Origin: Prosapia bicincta
Taxonomy: Eukaryota; Arthropoda; Insecta; Hemiptera; Cercopidae
Assembly (NCBI GenBank): GCA_036971475.1
Contig: JBAIZL010000001.1
Location: 283,211,925-283,275,924, forward strand
Length of the DNA: 64,000 nt
Direction: 5' to 3'
A program made the position numbers and the translations under genes. This document shows, piece after piece, positions 1 through 11,641 of the stretch. The notes under the pieces are model-generated. The model made no database searches, was not told the DNA's origin, and saw nothing but the letters and a program-made list of their open reading frames with translations. How positions within the stretch are numbered: position 1 is the first letter of the stretch; each line of letters begins with the position of its first letter.

Positions 1-678
1 AACAATGATTTTATGGGTATTGTTCATTGTTGACAAAAAAAGTTATGTACACAATTCCTTACTTGATGCAAGTTAGTTAGTCACCTCTATTTATAAATAT
101 ATATGTCATATTCTTCTACAAGACTTATTAGACTAAGTTTAATGATGTTTTTCTGCTACCCTATTTACTATAGTTTTCACAGTGTATAATTATACTACAG
201 GATTTTCAAGTGTAAACAAATAGAAGACATTTATACAAATTGTCACAATTTTTCTTTTCCTAATTTTTGTTCAAAAATTTATATAAATTCTCTGAGTAGG
301 CTGTTATATAATAACATAATTTTATAACAATTGATTTCAACCTATTTATTTTATTATACTGCTATAGTTTTATTTTGTTTCAAGAATAATTACAAAAATT
401 ATGCATTTGTATAAAAATTCTAAAAATTTCCAGCAAGTTGGTGTAATTAGAAAGTTGGTTCAGTATAAAAGTGTTAAGAATGTTATTAGTCAACATTGTT
501 TTATAACCAAATAACAAGTATTTCTTATTTTTTTCCAGTTAAGTGCAGCATCTAAATGTATCAGATGTGTAAACTATTATTTGTCAAAAATAATGCTGAG
601 AATTTTCAAAATAATTTTTAACAGATTCAGAAACTGTTTTTAGACTTTCACAATGTTTTTTTAGTGTAATTTAAACTT
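1..678. other. AT-rich non-coding DNA
   Basis: No gene, RNA or recognisable repeat is visible. The stretch has A/T runs and stops in all frames up to the TTAA that begins the piggyBac element. Confidence 0.6.
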
Positions 679-682
679 TTAA

Positions 683-2007
683 CCCTGGAACCGTACACCT
701 AAAGTTTTGTTTCACTAACCATACACAGGGGTACTGGATGCCCCAAAATTTAAAATACGATATTTCATTCAAAAATTTGTATATTGATATTTAATAAAGT
801 ATTTTCTTAATCCTACATTTTCTATGTTACTAACAATACATTTTTTCACTAATATTATTAATTAAACACTGCTAAAAAAATTAAAACACAAAAGCTTACA
901 TTTTTTTACACAAGTTTGTAATAGTTTGGATTTGTTTTTTTCCCTCTAATTTTCATTCTTGCAATTAACACAAACTACTAATGAATGGGCTTTACATATG
1001 AACTGCCTACAATCAACACAAAAATTAGTTGTCTTTACGTCTTTGTTTTGCTGCACCTTCTAGCTTTCCGATTCACAGGTTCTGATGGCATTGGCACAGG
1101 GACGCACAATTGTTCAGCAATAGCAGTTCTTATTCCTTTTCGAATTGATTTGTTGTCAAGACGCTATAACATCCAAGGTCTCATTTGGTCTTCTGCTAGC
1201 ATAAAAAGAAAAATATTTCTTGACATTGGAATTTGCTTTAAAAGATGTACATTGTCTGTAAGATTGGGTGTTCTACCAGTTCTTGTTGGAGGGTTTGTAG
1301 ACCATCGGTGTTTATTTTTCCCAAGAAGTTGTTTTTTGTTAGTTTTATAAGATAGTTTGGTAAGGCAGCCGCTTCATAATAGTCATTATTCTCTTCATCT
1401 TGAGAAATTCCCTGTTCTGAAGTTGAGGGACCAGGTTCAATATTTCTTTTGTCCTCACTCCTAATAAGTTTCTTTTTTTTTCAATTGCTGTTGATAAACT
1501 TCTTCATCCTCTTCAATTTGAAAATATTCCTCTTCTGATCTATCTGGTGAAAATGAGTCTGAAAGAACATCATCGTCATCTACGTCATTTTCGTTATAAC
1601 TATCAGATCTATCTTCGCCCATTTCGAAATTATCAGGTTTAGATGAACGTAATAATTCACTCAGAATATCGTCTTCTGTTTCAAGGTTATCCATTGCTAT
1701 TTACTTTAATATAACTAAAAATATTTACAAATAAAACTAATCACATATACATAAAAAACTGAAAAAACTAATTGAGTACACTTCACAAAAAACTTACACT
1801 AACCATACACCGGGGAACTGGATGCCCCAAGACCGAAGTGTAGCAAATAGTCTGATAAGTTATTTGCATGAGCAACAAAGCAACTGAAAGATTGTCAAGG
1901 ACAAGGAGAAGTCACGGAAGATGGCGGCGCTACATATTACCAACACAAATCTGTGACAAAATGAAAATTACCTGGAGCATGCAGTGCCCCGGTGTACGGT
2001 TCCAGGG
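683..2007 (-). mobile_element. Internally deleted piggyBac-family transposon
   Basis: The ends are CCCTGGAACCGTACACC at 683 and its reverse complement ending at 2007, each flanked by the TTAA target site that piggyBac elements duplicate (679-682, 2008-2011). A degenerate subterminal motif (CCATACAC..GGG..ACTGGATGCCCC) occurs near 717-743, again near 1802-1828, and in inverted form just inside the right end. The minus strand holds the acidic N-terminus of a transposase (1461-1694) and, near 960-1032, the C-terminal Cys-rich finger (CVDCRQF, then C..H and CVNC). The DDD catalytic core between them is missing, so the element cannot move itself. Matching ends and an intact target duplication suggest it was mobilised in trans fairly recently. 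Confidence 0.88.
1461..1694 (-). pseudogene. N-terminal piece of piggyBac transposase
   Basis: A 77-codon reading frame begins MDNLETEDDILSELL and is very rich in Asp, Glu and Ser (DDDDVLSDSF, EEDEEV). Acidic, disordered N-termini are typical of piggyBac transposases. It runs out of frame before any DDD catalytic residue, and the next recognisable transposase sequence is the C-terminal zinc finger about 450 bp further on. It is a remnant of the deletion derivative that contains it. Confidence 0.75.
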
Positions 2008-2011
2008 TTAA

Positions 2012-5000
2012 AGAGAATAAATAAGTAATTAACTATTTCCATAAGCAGAGTAATTAATGTTGTTTTTGTATAGTATAGATTAAGAAATTTTGAGAGAACA
2101 CTTTTAGTTTTTATAATTTGTATTTGATTTTCTTGAAACCTATAATAAATTCATAGATAATTTCATTCACTGTTTGAATTTAGAATTCCAAAGTATTTTT
2201 CTACAGTTACTTCACTGTAACAATGAATTCTATAAAACCGCACACAATGCTCTTCTTCCTTCTTAGCTATTTAAGAACTGAAGTAACAGGATTATTAAAT
2301 GTTGAATTAAGTAATTAATTAAAAATTCTAATTTGTTCTAAAATCATTTTTATTATAAGTGAGGTCTTTTAAAACATTTGCTCATAAAATTAGTTTTTTG
2401 CACATCTGTATCCAGCGGTTTCAATATTATGATTCCAGAAGAATAAAATTATAATAGCAACAGATCATTCTTTTTAAAATATAATGAGAAATCAAAAGTA
2501 GTTGCTCTTGACTATAACCAAATCCACAGGTATTGTCTAGTGGCTTCACAAATAAAGGAATTCAAATATGTTTAATACAACAACAAAAAGCAATAAAGGT
2601 GCCATTATCAGCAAAATGATAACATGAGTCATAAATGAATGTACTTCCTCACTCTAAATTAGGAAATGATTTTTTAATTTTGGAATTTTTTAAAATTAGG
2701 AAATGTTTTAAAGTAGGTAGTTGTTAATATAGTGATTTTTTTATTATGCCTATTTAATTTTTATTCAACTTTATGACATCTTAAATCATTTTTAAATGGT
2801 TTCTTATGTTTTGTGGAGATGGTATGATTGTGGAACAAAAATAAAATGAGGAAATTGCTACTGTGTAGAAGTGGTAATAAATAGGTACATCTGTAACACA
2901 TCTTCTTAAATATATAAGATTCGCAACTCTTTGATTCCTGTAATACTAAAAAAGTTGTATGGTGTGATGTGTGTATGGTTGTATTTTTGATAGTAGGTTT
3001 TTGTGCAGTAAAACAAGTAATTTTAATAATATTTATTTCATTTTTTTAGTTTTACAGTCAATCAATGAGCTGTAAATATTCTCATATATTTCAGTTTCCT
3101 AAACTTTTGTTGAAGTGTTTTATATGACAATTCTTTTTGCCCACTTTTCCAGAGCAAGTATTGATAAACACATATATGCTGAGTCTACACTTTAATTTTA
3201 TGGAGGGGGTTGGAGGATCTTACCTGGTGATGCAGACAGAACTAAGGAACAGGAAGAAACAAAAATTAAATACTCAGAAATGACCCAAAACTTCACAACT
3301 TTGAAACACATTACCTAATACAAAAACACACACAAAATGTATAAAGTCATGGTTTATTCTTCATTTTTACTGATATAAAGTAATACGGTGCCTTTAAGCA
3401 AAGATTATAAACACTATTACACTCTAACAATCCATAAAACATGCAATTTTACAAAAATTTACATTAGTAAAAGATCAACAAAAATTAGCAGACAAAGAAA
3501 AGAAAGTAAACATAAAAAACCTGATTACACTAAAAATATCGATTTGACAGCAATATTGTATACGGTATATTTCACAACAAGTAAACAGAGGGAGTTAATG
3601 AAAAATTTCTAGATTACAGTTCTATGTGATCGATAATTATATCGATCATGGGAAAGTCTTGTTCTGCAATATAAACATTGTAAAGAACCTAACCTTAAAC
3701 AGACTTATAACATTTTTCACACTTTTCAAAGAGCAATAAAATATGACTGTATATGATATATTTTTTGGTGATATTTCAAAAGAAATATATATTTTTAATA
3801 ATAAGGAATTTATGAAAAAAATTGTTTATAGTTTTACGTGTGTTTTAAGTAACATATGAAAAACTTAATACTTGCAGGCACTGGTAGAATTGAGGTTACA
3901 TATTAGTGTAATCAGGCCTCTTGCAGTTAATTCATCAGCTGTTACCAACCATTTTTGTGTAAATGTAATCAAAAATTTCATTCTTACAAAAATGTTAGAT
4001 ATTGCAAATTTTATGCATCCTTTGTATTTCATAGTGTTTATAGTCTCCACAAAGGCGTTGTGCAACTTGAAATTGGTAAAATGAGGTGTTGTGGCACTGG
4101 GTTAAGTTTTCTAAAATTGTATTTCGCCGTGTTCTCCCTGTTCCTTAGGTCTGCCTTTTTATCAAAAGACTGATACTAATTTGAAAATTGAATCCAATTA
4201 AAATTTCATGATGACACTGTGCTACGATATTGTATATAAAATAAAAGAATTATAGGCTTCATACTTCATTACATTAATCTAAGCTTAATGTATCCTGATA
4301 ATAAAAGTTGCTCTGGTTCCTCAAAAAGGCACTGCCTGCAGTTAGTATATATTTCAATATATTATAAACGTTTTTTTTTTATAAAGATAACTGTACATAT
4401 TTTTAGAAAAATTATTATTAATGTATAAAGAATTGCATCAAACAAATAGAATTAAGATATATTTCTAATTAAGTATAATAATACAAAATTATTATTATTC
4501 TCTATGTTATTCATACTATTGTTTTGTTAATCTCATCTGCTCAGAATAAATTCATTTTAAAAATTTTGTTAATGCTTTATGGTTTATTTAACCCCTTTAA
4601 TGGAAATAAAATAAATATGGGTGTCATACTAAAAAACTTTTTGTTTAACAGTTCTAAATGAATTTTTTTTTTTTGTCTTTATACTTCAAAATGTTCCTGT
4701 GTGTCATTATGTATCTCTTTTCACAGTGGATTTTCAAGATAAAATATTTCTAGTTCGGAATGTTTTCTTTGTTCTTAAAAATTCCAAGAGTGTTCATTAC
4801 TTTAGTAAATAATTACATAAATAATTTTTTAAACATAAAATAAAATATCAGTTTTTTTATAATATTGTATCTTTAAAAAAATATTTTATTGATGGTTTTT
4901 TAAACCTACTAATCTATAGCTTATGGAATTTGAAGGTGCAATTTTGGCTTATTATAAAATTTAGTAACAACCTATTATTTTGGTACAGGTTATTGCACCT

Positions 5001-6000
5001 TTGAGTTCGTCTATTTGGGTCGAATTCAAAGGACATAATTTTTGCTATTTAATATCGCCTTCTATAGTTAATACATAGGTTTAGAAACTTGAAGTTTTAA
5101 ATACACTGATACTTAGACCGAGTGTGATTTTAAGGTATGCTTTTTTGTAGCTCATCTTTTTCTCTGACTATTCTGAAATAAATTAAAATATGAAGAAAAC
5201 GTATCAAAATCAAATTAACTAAAACAGAAAATGTGAATATAAAATTTTTTATAAAATAAATAAGACATTGGAAAAACACATTTTTTTATTACAGAATTCA
5301 CTATATATGCTGACCTGTAACTAGGATAAAAAGATTAGGGGAGCATACATAATTGTCTATCAAAATATTGTTGTTTATTGGTTGTTTGCTCATTATGGAC
5401 TTGGGCTGATATACAACTTCTATTAATACATGTTTGGTTACAAAAATTGTAAAAACATTTTCTGATTTTTGTCTTTAAGCTATAACTTTATAAAGACAAA
5501 AATATAATTTTGTCTTTATATTAGATTATTTTTTTTTAATGGTAAAAACCGTCATTTAACATTTTTGTTCAAAGAAGTCTTGAGCAATTCAAACTGCTAG
5601 TGAATACTAATTATTTATGACAATAATTCTCATATCCCAAAAAATAAATTCCAAGTAATTGAAAAAAATTATGTAACACATTTATGTCAAATCTACCAGG
5701 ATCTAACTGCACATTTAATCCAGGAAACAAATGTTATTTTTGCTACACTGTTACTTTAATATTTGATTTAAATTTCTGGAAGCTCAGTATTATTTCACAT
5801 TCACGTAATGTGTTCATTCTGAACAAAAAATAAAACCAATTTTATAATCCTTATGCATTAGGAATTCAAGTAGCTTGTAGCAATATTTGCTGCTTCACCT
5901 GTATTTGTTTTGGGTTTAGATATTCCACAACGATCAGGTAAAAATGGATACTCCCAACATCCTAATTGAATTTTGTGTATTGTACTAAAAATCCCCAAAC
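2012..6000. other. AT-rich intergenic stretch without recognised genes
   Basis: About 4 kb of AT-rich DNA with only short unsupported reading frames (for example 3388-3612 and 3865-4173, low-complexity and without family signatures). No splice-supported exon, tRNA or tandem array was seen. There are scattered poly-A/poly-T runs only. Confidence 0.5.
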
Positions 6001-6638
6001 AAGAGGTTCACAGGAACCCATCCTTAAGAGCTCTTTTGGATACACACAAGTTATAACATTGAGGGAAGATCTAGCTAGATTTAAACATAGTTTGTTAATG
6101 CTTCAAAAACGGCAGTGAGTTCAGGTATGATAACACTACAACCTGACGTCAATTCATACATTTAGATATGTCCTACACATAAAATGCACATTGTTCAGTT
6201 TAGAACTACCCATGAAAATAACTTCACCTTATTGGGGGGGAATTGTAAAACTTTTTTAAAGCTCCTGATGAAAAATGACTCCTCAGGAGTATTGTGTTTT
6301 GTATAATTGAATGAGGTGGACAGCTATCCTTTTGTTTTTATTATCCATGGACAAAGATAACACACATATTGTGTTAATATTGCAGGAAGTTGCAAGTCTA
6401 GGTTATTCTAAATGATCAAGGTTCTTATGATAAATGGAGTGGTTGAACATTGATACACACTATAATGATTTTCAAAGGAGTTATTGTAAAGGGTGATTTG
6501 GTTTATTATGAAGACTTGCAATGTATGCATGTGAAGCATCTGATCTCATTATGAAAAACAAAGTTCCCTTTCTCAAAATTGTTGATTAAATGATTCCTAT
6601 AAAACCGATATTTGAAGGATGGGAAATAAATCTCTTAA

Positions 6639-7389
6639 CATGTTCATCTCCGATCGGAGACGGGTCGAACGCCAGTTGGATGCGGATGTCTCCGATCGAA
6701 GACAGTAATCATTTTTTTCGGATATGTTGTAAGTTACCCTAGCGTTGTACAAGAGATTTAGTTGAGAGTTGCTGCGTCAAGGTGACATATGTCGGATGTT
6801 TGTTTTAGTTAAGTTAAGATTAACCGCCATTTTTGCCATTGACCTGGATCCAGCTACAGCGGAAATGTCTGATTCCGATTTGAAAAAAGAAATAGATAAT
6901 TCTCAATGGACACTTAGTACATTAGGCCTTTGCAATTCTTTGTTTACAAAAGAATATAAATTTATCGTTCCATTCGGGAGAAAATCGTCTCTATGACTGT
7001 TTCAGACTACTTCTTGATGACATATTTATACGGAACTGTAAAAATTTGTATATAATTTTTATTAAATATTTTAAATGCTGATTTGTAGTTTTTATTTCAC
7101 AAAATAATGTTTATTTATTATTCCAGTGATTATTATTTATTACAGTTACAAATGGGAATAATATGCATAACATAAAAAATAAAATACTGATAATCATGAA
7201 TGGCTTGCAAATTGCTGCTGTCTCGGATTGGAGACAAAATGGCGGCCTACTATTTTTTCTATTTTCAAGGCTCAAAATTAATTTTTATTGTCATATTCTT
7301 TTATTTCTAATGCAAAACTATCGGAATAAATTTTAAAAAATTTCAGCCCCTTATGAACTTCATGCTAGAGGTCTTTTGCAGCCAACGTG
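6639..7389. mobile_element. piggyBac-like insertion nested in the Helitron
   Basis: TTAA sits at both borders (6635-6638 and 7390-7393). The ends start CATGTT (left) and CACGTT (right, inverted). Sequence just inside the left end repeats a CTCCGATCGGAGAC-type motif (6649-6663, 6690-6704), and a related TCTCGGATTGGAGAC occurs at 7219-7233 near the right side. Removing the insert with one TTAA joins the Helitron codons ..SK-L-RDLF.. in frame, which independently shows this is an insertion with TTAA duplication. The interior has only short open frames; NRLYDCFRLLLDD near 6980-7020 faintly resembles a piggyBac transposase. The element looks non-autonomous. Confidence 0.72.
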
Positions 7390-7957
7390 TTAATTTAGAT
7401 GGAGTTTGAGGTATGAAAGCATCTGCCACAGTATCTTTCCAATTATTATCACTTTCTGAAAAACCTAAATCCCTGCAAGATGCTTTAAAAATGGAATGAT
7501 CAATATCATCAACAGTTTTTAAATGATCAAAAGAAGTAGGACCTCTAACATTATGTAAAAGTATACAAAGAAAAAAATATTTGCTTCGATTAGGGTGAAT
7601 GAGTACACTCTAACACTTTTTTTAATACTTGAATAACCGTCGATAGCTGACCCGCATTTTCTCCTAGAAAATTATTATTAGTCCAAGTATAATAGCTAGA
7701 AACTTCAGGGTATAAAAGAGTCTTAGAAAAATCATCTGATTGGCATAGATTAAAAAAGCAGTAAGAGTAGTTTTACATGGAGTTTGAATAACATCTTGAA
7801 GGTTTTCTTCAGTAAAATAAATACATATATTATTTTCTAAATAAAAAGCCAAGTGGACTACAGTTGGAAATCGTTCATGGATTGGACCAAAATGCCTCAG
7901 CAGTACATATGCAATGGACAATAATAACGGACAGTTCATATACATCATTTTCAATGG

Positions 7958-8122
7958 AAAATGTAACTGAATAGGATCCTTTGTTAATGTAAAATGTAAC
8001 TGAATAGGATGCTTTGTTAATGTAAAATGTAACTGAATAGGATCCTTTGTTAATGTAAAATGTAACTGAATAGGATGCTTTGTTAATGTAAAATGTAACT
8101 GAATAGGATCCTTTGTTAATGT
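7958..8122. repeat. 33-bp minisatellite, five copies
   Basis: Five nearly perfect tandem copies of a 33-bp unit (AAATGTAACTGAATAGGATC, then CTTTGTTAATGTA) alternate between GGATCC and GGATGC versions, implying a 66-bp doubling step. It sits inside the Helitron remnant. Because 33 is a multiple of three it keeps the minus-strand frame open and produces a repetitive 11-residue motif, which is the only reason a 169-codon frame exists at 7664-8173. Confidence 0.9.
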
Positions 8123-8959
8123 ATTTACAGATATACTGTGCTTAACAGCATGAACAGAATAGCAGTACTCCATATTGACATAACCATTTAACCTCTTAAT
8201 GAGTATGGATTACATTGAAGAACCCATCTCCTACCAACATAAACTGTAATCCTGCATAAATTGATAGAAGCAGTATATCCTTTGTATTCAGGATTTCTTC
8301 TATGACAAGTTGGATATTCATCGTCTCCAAATGTGTGTCCCTGCTATGAATGGTCGAGCATTTACTATTTTTCAGTGTAATGATGCATGTTTTTAAAAAC
8401 TATATAAAATAATAATGGATCCTCATCTTCATTTGAAAGTTCTGCATAAATAATGAGATAGATTTCATCGGGTCTTATTTAAAATTCAGTCATATTAACA
8501 AGTGAGCTAGGTAATCTTCGATTTTTCCATCCAACATTATATGCATATTAGTTGACTTCGCCAAACACTTCTTTTTATATTTATACATTGAAATCCCTCT
8601 TCTGCTTTTCCTAACATTAGAAAAGTATAAACTTTTTATAGTAAAAGTTTATAGTAAAAGAGTACAGTTAAAGTTTTGAAAATGGGGACATTCCAAAATG
8701 TGTCAACATCTGCCTTTCTCACCACATTTTATAATAGGTATATAATAACTAAATGTAGTAAGAGTGTTTGTTTCATAAAGGATCATACAGCTTATAAAGT
8801 TTTATTTTAGTTTGTGCCATAAGGTCATTTTCATTTTTTTTTCAATTTTAAAACACTATTATAATTTTTAGCATTTAAATTAATTTTATGTTTTTAGGTA
8901 AAAATATAGTCTTAATGACATTGGTTTTTCCAATTTTTTTTTTTTAATTACTGGTTTCA

Positions 8960-10652
8960 ATATGTAGAACACAACTTTTTTCTGCGGAAAATACAAAAAG
9001 TTACTTTTTTCACATTTTTTAAATGTTAGTTTGTAATGGCAGTAGGCCTATAGCGTGAACTGGGGGCGCAGTAGTTACAGCGCACTGCACAACACCTGGA
9101 TTTGGTTGTAATTTTTTACAACATTACTTGAATACCTATATTAAAATATACCTAAAAATATCCAGTGAGGATGAATTTGGTTATAATTTTATTCAACATT
9201 ATTATCTATCTATATTAAAGTATACCTACAAAGTATTCAGTTAGGATTGATTTAGTTGTATTTTGGTAAATAATTAGACTTATTGCCGATGCAGAAAATT
9301 ATAACCAAATCTATCTTGACTGGATACTTCATAGGTATAATTTAATGTATGTATATAATAATGTTGTATAAAATTATAACAAAAATTAAATATTTAGATT
9401 TTAAGTTTAATATTAAACTTTGATGTAGTGCAGTGCTCTATAGCTACTGTGCGGCCGATTCGGTTCACGCTATACATTCAATTACAGAATAACATTAAAA
9501 ATGTGCAAAAAAAATAACTTTTCCTATTTTCAGCAGAAAAAAGATAATATCCGTGTTATACACAATAAAATGAGTAATTACATTTTTTTTTTGAAACATC
9601 AATAACATTCGTTTAGCTATACATGCCATTACAGACTATCATTTAAAATGGGAAAAAGTAGCTTTTCATATTATCTGCGGAAAAAAGTTGATATTCGTGT
9701 TCTATACATTCAAATAAGTAATTATTAAAAAAAATTTTTGGTAATTATTCCGACGTGCGTCTACTGCTATTTTCGTGAATGTTTTTACTTTTCTTATGTA
9801 TTTTTACGTCCTAGACACGAATGCAACATTATTTTTTGTCGCTGACGCCGTTTTTTTAAAATATACTTAAAAAACATAACCTATACTAACCTTTATTGAC
9901 GTACGACTAACGCTTTTTTAGTGAATTTGTTTTTACTTTTCTTATGTATTTTCACGTTTTTACATATGTACGTTCCCTACATTTTTATGTATTTTTGTGA
10001 AAGTTACTTTATTTCACATTTTAAATGTTAGATTATAATGACATGTAGGTCTATAGCGTGAACCGAGCCCACAGTTGTTACAGCGCACTGCATTACGTCT
10101 AGAGCTGTAATTTTATACATTACTATATACCTACATTAAAATATACCTACAAAGTATCCAGTCAGGTTAGATTTGGTAATAATTTTATTCAGAATTACTA
10201 TCTCTTTTTATTAAATTATAACCAAATCTATCCTGACTTGATACTTCATAGGTAGGCCTATATTTTAATGTAGGTATATAGTGATGTTGTATAAAACTAT
10301 AACCAAATCTATCCTGACTGATTACTTTGTATGTATATTTCAATATAGGTATATAGTAAAATTGAATATAATTATAACCAAATCTATCCTGACTGGATAC
10401 TTCGTAGATAGTCATTCGTAGGTAATTCACGAAAATAGCGGTAGTCGAACGTCGGAATAGCTGTAGTAGCACGTCTGAACTTACGTCAATAAAGGTTGTG
10501 TTTTTTAAGTATAATTTAAACAAACGGCGTCAGCGACAATTATTAATGTTGGATTCGTGTCTAGGACGTAAAAATACATAAGAAAAGTAAAAACATTTCA
10601 CGAAAATAGCGGTAGTCGCACGTCGGAATAATTACCAAATTTTTTTAAACCA
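8960..10652. repeat. Foldback / inverted-repeat cluster
   Basis: Arms of about 170 bp at 9730-9905 and 10478-10652 are inverted copies (shared blocks include GACGTAAAAATACATAAG and GGCGTCAGCGACAA). Inside and beside them a second family occurs in both orientations: a TATAGCGTGAAC block at 9050 and 10054 and its reverse complement at 9463-9476, next to CAGCGCACTGCA. A motif AACCAAATCTATCCTGACT recurs at least three times at 10210-10400, with diverged inverted copies at 9170-9310. No transposase is recognisable. The repetitive minus-strand frame at 10185-10523 (YEVSSQDRFGYN units) is a by-product. Confidence 0.7.
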
Positions 10653-11340
10653 AAGTTATTACTACTATATTTTTACCTGTTTCTGTGTTTTTAGTAAGAA
10701 ATATAAGAACGGAATAGGTTATATACTTCCCAAACACAAACCAATGATATTATTTTGTATAAAACATCATTAAAATTCAGAAAAAACTTACTAAAATTTA
10801 AGTTTGTAATCATGCAACAAAATTAAAAGGAAAACATGATGTGAGGTGTAAATTATCATAAAACTACACAAATTTAGTATATGATTAACAGAAAGAAGAA
10901 AGTCATGATCATATATTTAGTTTAGTTTTATTTAGAAAACAGTAATATTTTGAAGTTTTATTAAATTATTTGCACATATTATTGGTTACATATAATCTTC
11001 TTCTGAATATATATTCAGCAAATTAATCACAGCTTACAGATTTATTTTATCCCATTGCTTAAAATCATTAAGTAATAGTTGAGATATATTATTTTAAAAT
11101 TTTAATATTACATTTAGATATCGCCTAATTCTACTTATTAAATATAGGTCCTAACCTTAATATTTTTAGTCCTGTATATCCATAAGCTACTGTATTCGAG
11201 TTGCTATATAACCTATTTGGATAGACAAATGTTTGTTTTTCAATGAATAGATTGATTACTATTTATTGTTTTGATAGTTACCAAATTATAAGTTTTAAAC
11301 ACCTCTAACTTCTAGATATTTATGTAAACAAAAACAATCA
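10653..11340. other. AT-rich DNA upstream of Hsp70
   Basis: Non-coding AT-rich sequence without recognised features, ending where the GC content rises at the Hsp70 promoter. Confidence 0.5.
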
Positions 11341-11359
11341 CTGCTCAACAGCTGTAATG

Positions 11360-11372
11360 TTCTAGAAGTTTC
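11360..11372 (+). promoter_or_regulatory. Heat-shock element 1
   Basis: TTCTAGAAGTTTC is a perfect TTCnnGAAnnTTC array, the binding site for trimeric heat-shock factor, about 125 bp upstream of the TATA box. Confidence 0.9.
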
Positions 11373-11403
11373 TATGACGTCACAGCCCTAGACGAGTAAG
11401 CAA

Positions 11404-11408
11404 CCAAT
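11404..11408 (+). promoter_or_regulatory. CCAAT box
   Basis: CCAAT lies between the two strong heat-shock elements, as in many hsp70 promoters. It is a short motif, judged by position. Confidence 0.5.
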
Positions 11409-11418
11409 CAGAAAGCAG

Positions 11419-11431
11419 TTCTAGAACATTC
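11419..11431 (+). promoter_or_regulatory. Heat-shock element 2
   Basis: TTCTAGAACATTC is a second perfect three-unit TTCnnGAAnnTTC array, in the same orientation as element 1. Confidence 0.9.
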
Positions 11432-11453
11432 TATTTAAATTCTTTCTACATGT

Positions 11454-11461
11454 TTCTAGAA
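11454..11461 (+). promoter_or_regulatory. Heat-shock element 3 (two units)
   Basis: TTCTAGAA gives two inverted units, with a GAGAGAAG purine run just downstream. It lies close to the TATA box, where the promoter-proximal heat-shock site is usually found. Confidence 0.75.
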
Positions 11462-11484
11462 AAATCGAGAGAAGCAGCTGACTG

Positions 11485-11492
11485 TATATAAA
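11485..11492 (+). promoter_or_regulatory. TATA box of Hsp70
   Basis: TATATAAA lies about 30 bp upstream of a GCAGT initiator-like sequence near 11515, leaving an A-rich leader of roughly 125 nt before the start codon. Confidence 0.85.
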
Positions 11493-11641
11493 CAAGCAGA
11501 CTGCCCTGGAACTGCAGTATTGAGTTGAAAGTGTATTGTAAACGTTTTAAGCGTTTAATCACAGTGCGCAATCAAATTTTTAAACAAGGTGTATAATCGT
11601 TGTGTCAGTGAATTATTTGAATATTGTGGTTAAATACGTAA

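Larger units (their letters stand above)
6480..8575 (-). pseudogene. Decayed Helitron Rep/helicase gene
   Basis: Read on the minus strand, segments in changing frames match the conserved Helitron polyprotein in the right order. Around 8530 is YNVGWKNRRLPS (Rep region, normally ..EWQKRGLPH..); around 8450 RPDEIYLIIYAELSNEDEDP; around 8220-8300 RRNPEYKGYTASI and RRWVLQCNPYSL; at 8165 NMEYCYSVHAVK; around 7850 GPIHERFPTVVHL and YFTEENLQDVIQTP; and at 7400-7590 FFLCILLHNVRGPTSFDHLK. Frameshifts and stops separate them, so it is a fossil. It is interrupted by the insertion at 6639-7389 and continues beyond it with LRDLFPIL. No hairpin-CTRR 3' end was located, and similarity fades below about 6600. 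Confidence 0.82.

Noticed and set aside
985..1350. 121-codon plus-strand frame
   Set aside because: Antisense of the piggyBac C-terminal region, whose finger motif reads on the minus strand.
7664..8173. 169-codon minus-strand frame as a gene
   Set aside because: It is a Helitron fossil extended by a 33-bp minisatellite.
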